Assembly: GCA_031258755.1 (NCBI GenBank)
Contig: JAIRMK010000112.1
Location: 1 to 21,816, forward strand
From: Prevotellaceae bacterium
GTDB taxonomy: Bacteria; Bacteroidota; Bacteroidia; Bacteroidales; UBA932
Reading direction: 5' to 3'
Length of the DNA: 21,816 nt
Part shown: positions 21,491-21,816 of the stretch, piece by piece
How positions within the stretch are numbered: the stretch's first letter is position 1
Layout: the number at the start of each line of letters is the position of its first letter
The notes under the pieces: generated by a model
Databases searched by the model: none
Told to the model about the DNA's origin: nothing
Seen by the model: the letters and a program-made list of their open reading frames with translations, nothing else
Made by a program: the position numbers and the translations under genes

Positions 21491-21816
21491 TCTGCTAATG
21501 TCCGGGGGTCCCAAAACAGTTCCTTAAAACGGACGATTTTATCGTTCTTCACTGCTATTCCTTCCGCTTCGAGGCGGCGCTGCATCTCATCCGGTGCGCC
21601 GAAGTGCATCTTTCCGGTGAGCAGCCCTTGCCGGTTGACTACGCGGTGTGCCGGCACACTTGGGTCGGTGTAGGCGGTGTGCATGGCCCATCCCACCATG
21701 CGCGACGACTGCGCCGAGCCCAGCGCCCGGGCAATGGCGCCGTAGTTCGTCACCCGCCCGTAGGGGATTTGCTTCGCTACGGCTAATACTTGTTCAAAGA
21801 AATTTTCGTCTTTCAT
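21487..21816 (-). CDS. alkyltransferase-like (MGMT C-terminal domain) protein
   Basis: A 109-residue protein equal to the DNA-binding/active-site domain of O6-alkylguanine transferase. IPYGRVTNYGAIARALG (17-33) forms the helix-turn-helix, SRMVGWAMH holds the arginine finger (R39), and VPAHRVVNRQGLLTG (54-68) is the active-site loop. The acceptor cysteine of PCHRV is replaced by alanine (A56). It should therefore bind alkylated guanine and flag it for nucleotide excision repair, as ATL proteins do, and not repair it directly. The ATG is the last codon of the window; the start looks normal for the family, though an upstream start cannot be excluded. Confidence 0.88.
   Translation of the reverse strand: MKDENFFEQVLAVAKQIPYGRVTNYGAIARALGSAQSSRMVGWAMHTAYTDPSVPAHRVVNRQGLLTGKMHFGAPDEMQRRLEAEGIAVKNDKIVRFKELFWDPRTLAD

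Overview
The window comes from a member of the Bacteroidota, most likely order Bacteroidales. The evidence is the recurrent promoter signature (TTTG or TTTA about 19-20 bp before TAnnTTTG), the near absence of strong Shine-Dalgarno sites, and families typical of the phylum: DUF4254, DUF4846, a Bacteroidetes-style RsgA and a bactofilin beside a glycan operon. Base composition is intermediate, with AT-rich accessory genes set between more GC-rich housekeeping genes. I saw no rRNA, tRNA, CRISPR array or transposase gene.

Region 1 (1-10399, all minus strand) reads as one long surface-polysaccharide operon. It starts at 10399 with a family-2 glycosyltransferase and a Wzx-type flippase. A YhcG-like PDDEXK nuclease (DUF1016) follows, then an IspD/TarI-type cytidylyltransferase and a broken AlbA_2-type ATP-binding regulator. 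After these come a HAD phosphatase, a small nucleotidyltransferase, an Asp/Glu-racemase-family enzyme, a SAM methyltransferase, a Stealth phosphotransferase and a GT4 glycosyltransferase cut by the window start. Two cytidylyl/nucleotidyltransferases, a phosphatase and a Stealth enzyme together suggest a phosphodiester-linked or otherwise nucleotide-activated decoration. YhcG and the broken AlbA_2 gene are not glycan genes and look like later insertions.

Region 2 (10499-15727) has a plus-strand bactofilin divergent from the glycan operon. It also has two minus-strand units: U32 peptidase-family protein with a DUF4846 lipoprotein/secreted-type protein, and polyprenyl diphosphate synthase, DUF4254 and GT9 heptosyltransferase-type protein. 

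Region 3 (15782-21816) is housekeeping: rsgA (+), rnr (-), gpmI (+) and an alkyltransferase-like protein (-). Between rsgA and rnr sits a compact GNAT toxin/small antitoxin-like pair with its own consensus promoter. It is bracketed by two near-identical 43-bp copies of the rnr 3' end. That arrangement looks like a small integrated cassette with rnr as its attachment target, and it is the best candidate for something undescribed here.

Other points worth a look: a C9 tract that decides the C-terminus of the racemase gene, a perfect 27-bp palindrome inside the yhcG-like gene, a run of 12-bp VTNK-coding repeats, a nonsense mutation plus frameshift in the AlbA_2 gene, and an apparently leaderless rsgA transcript.
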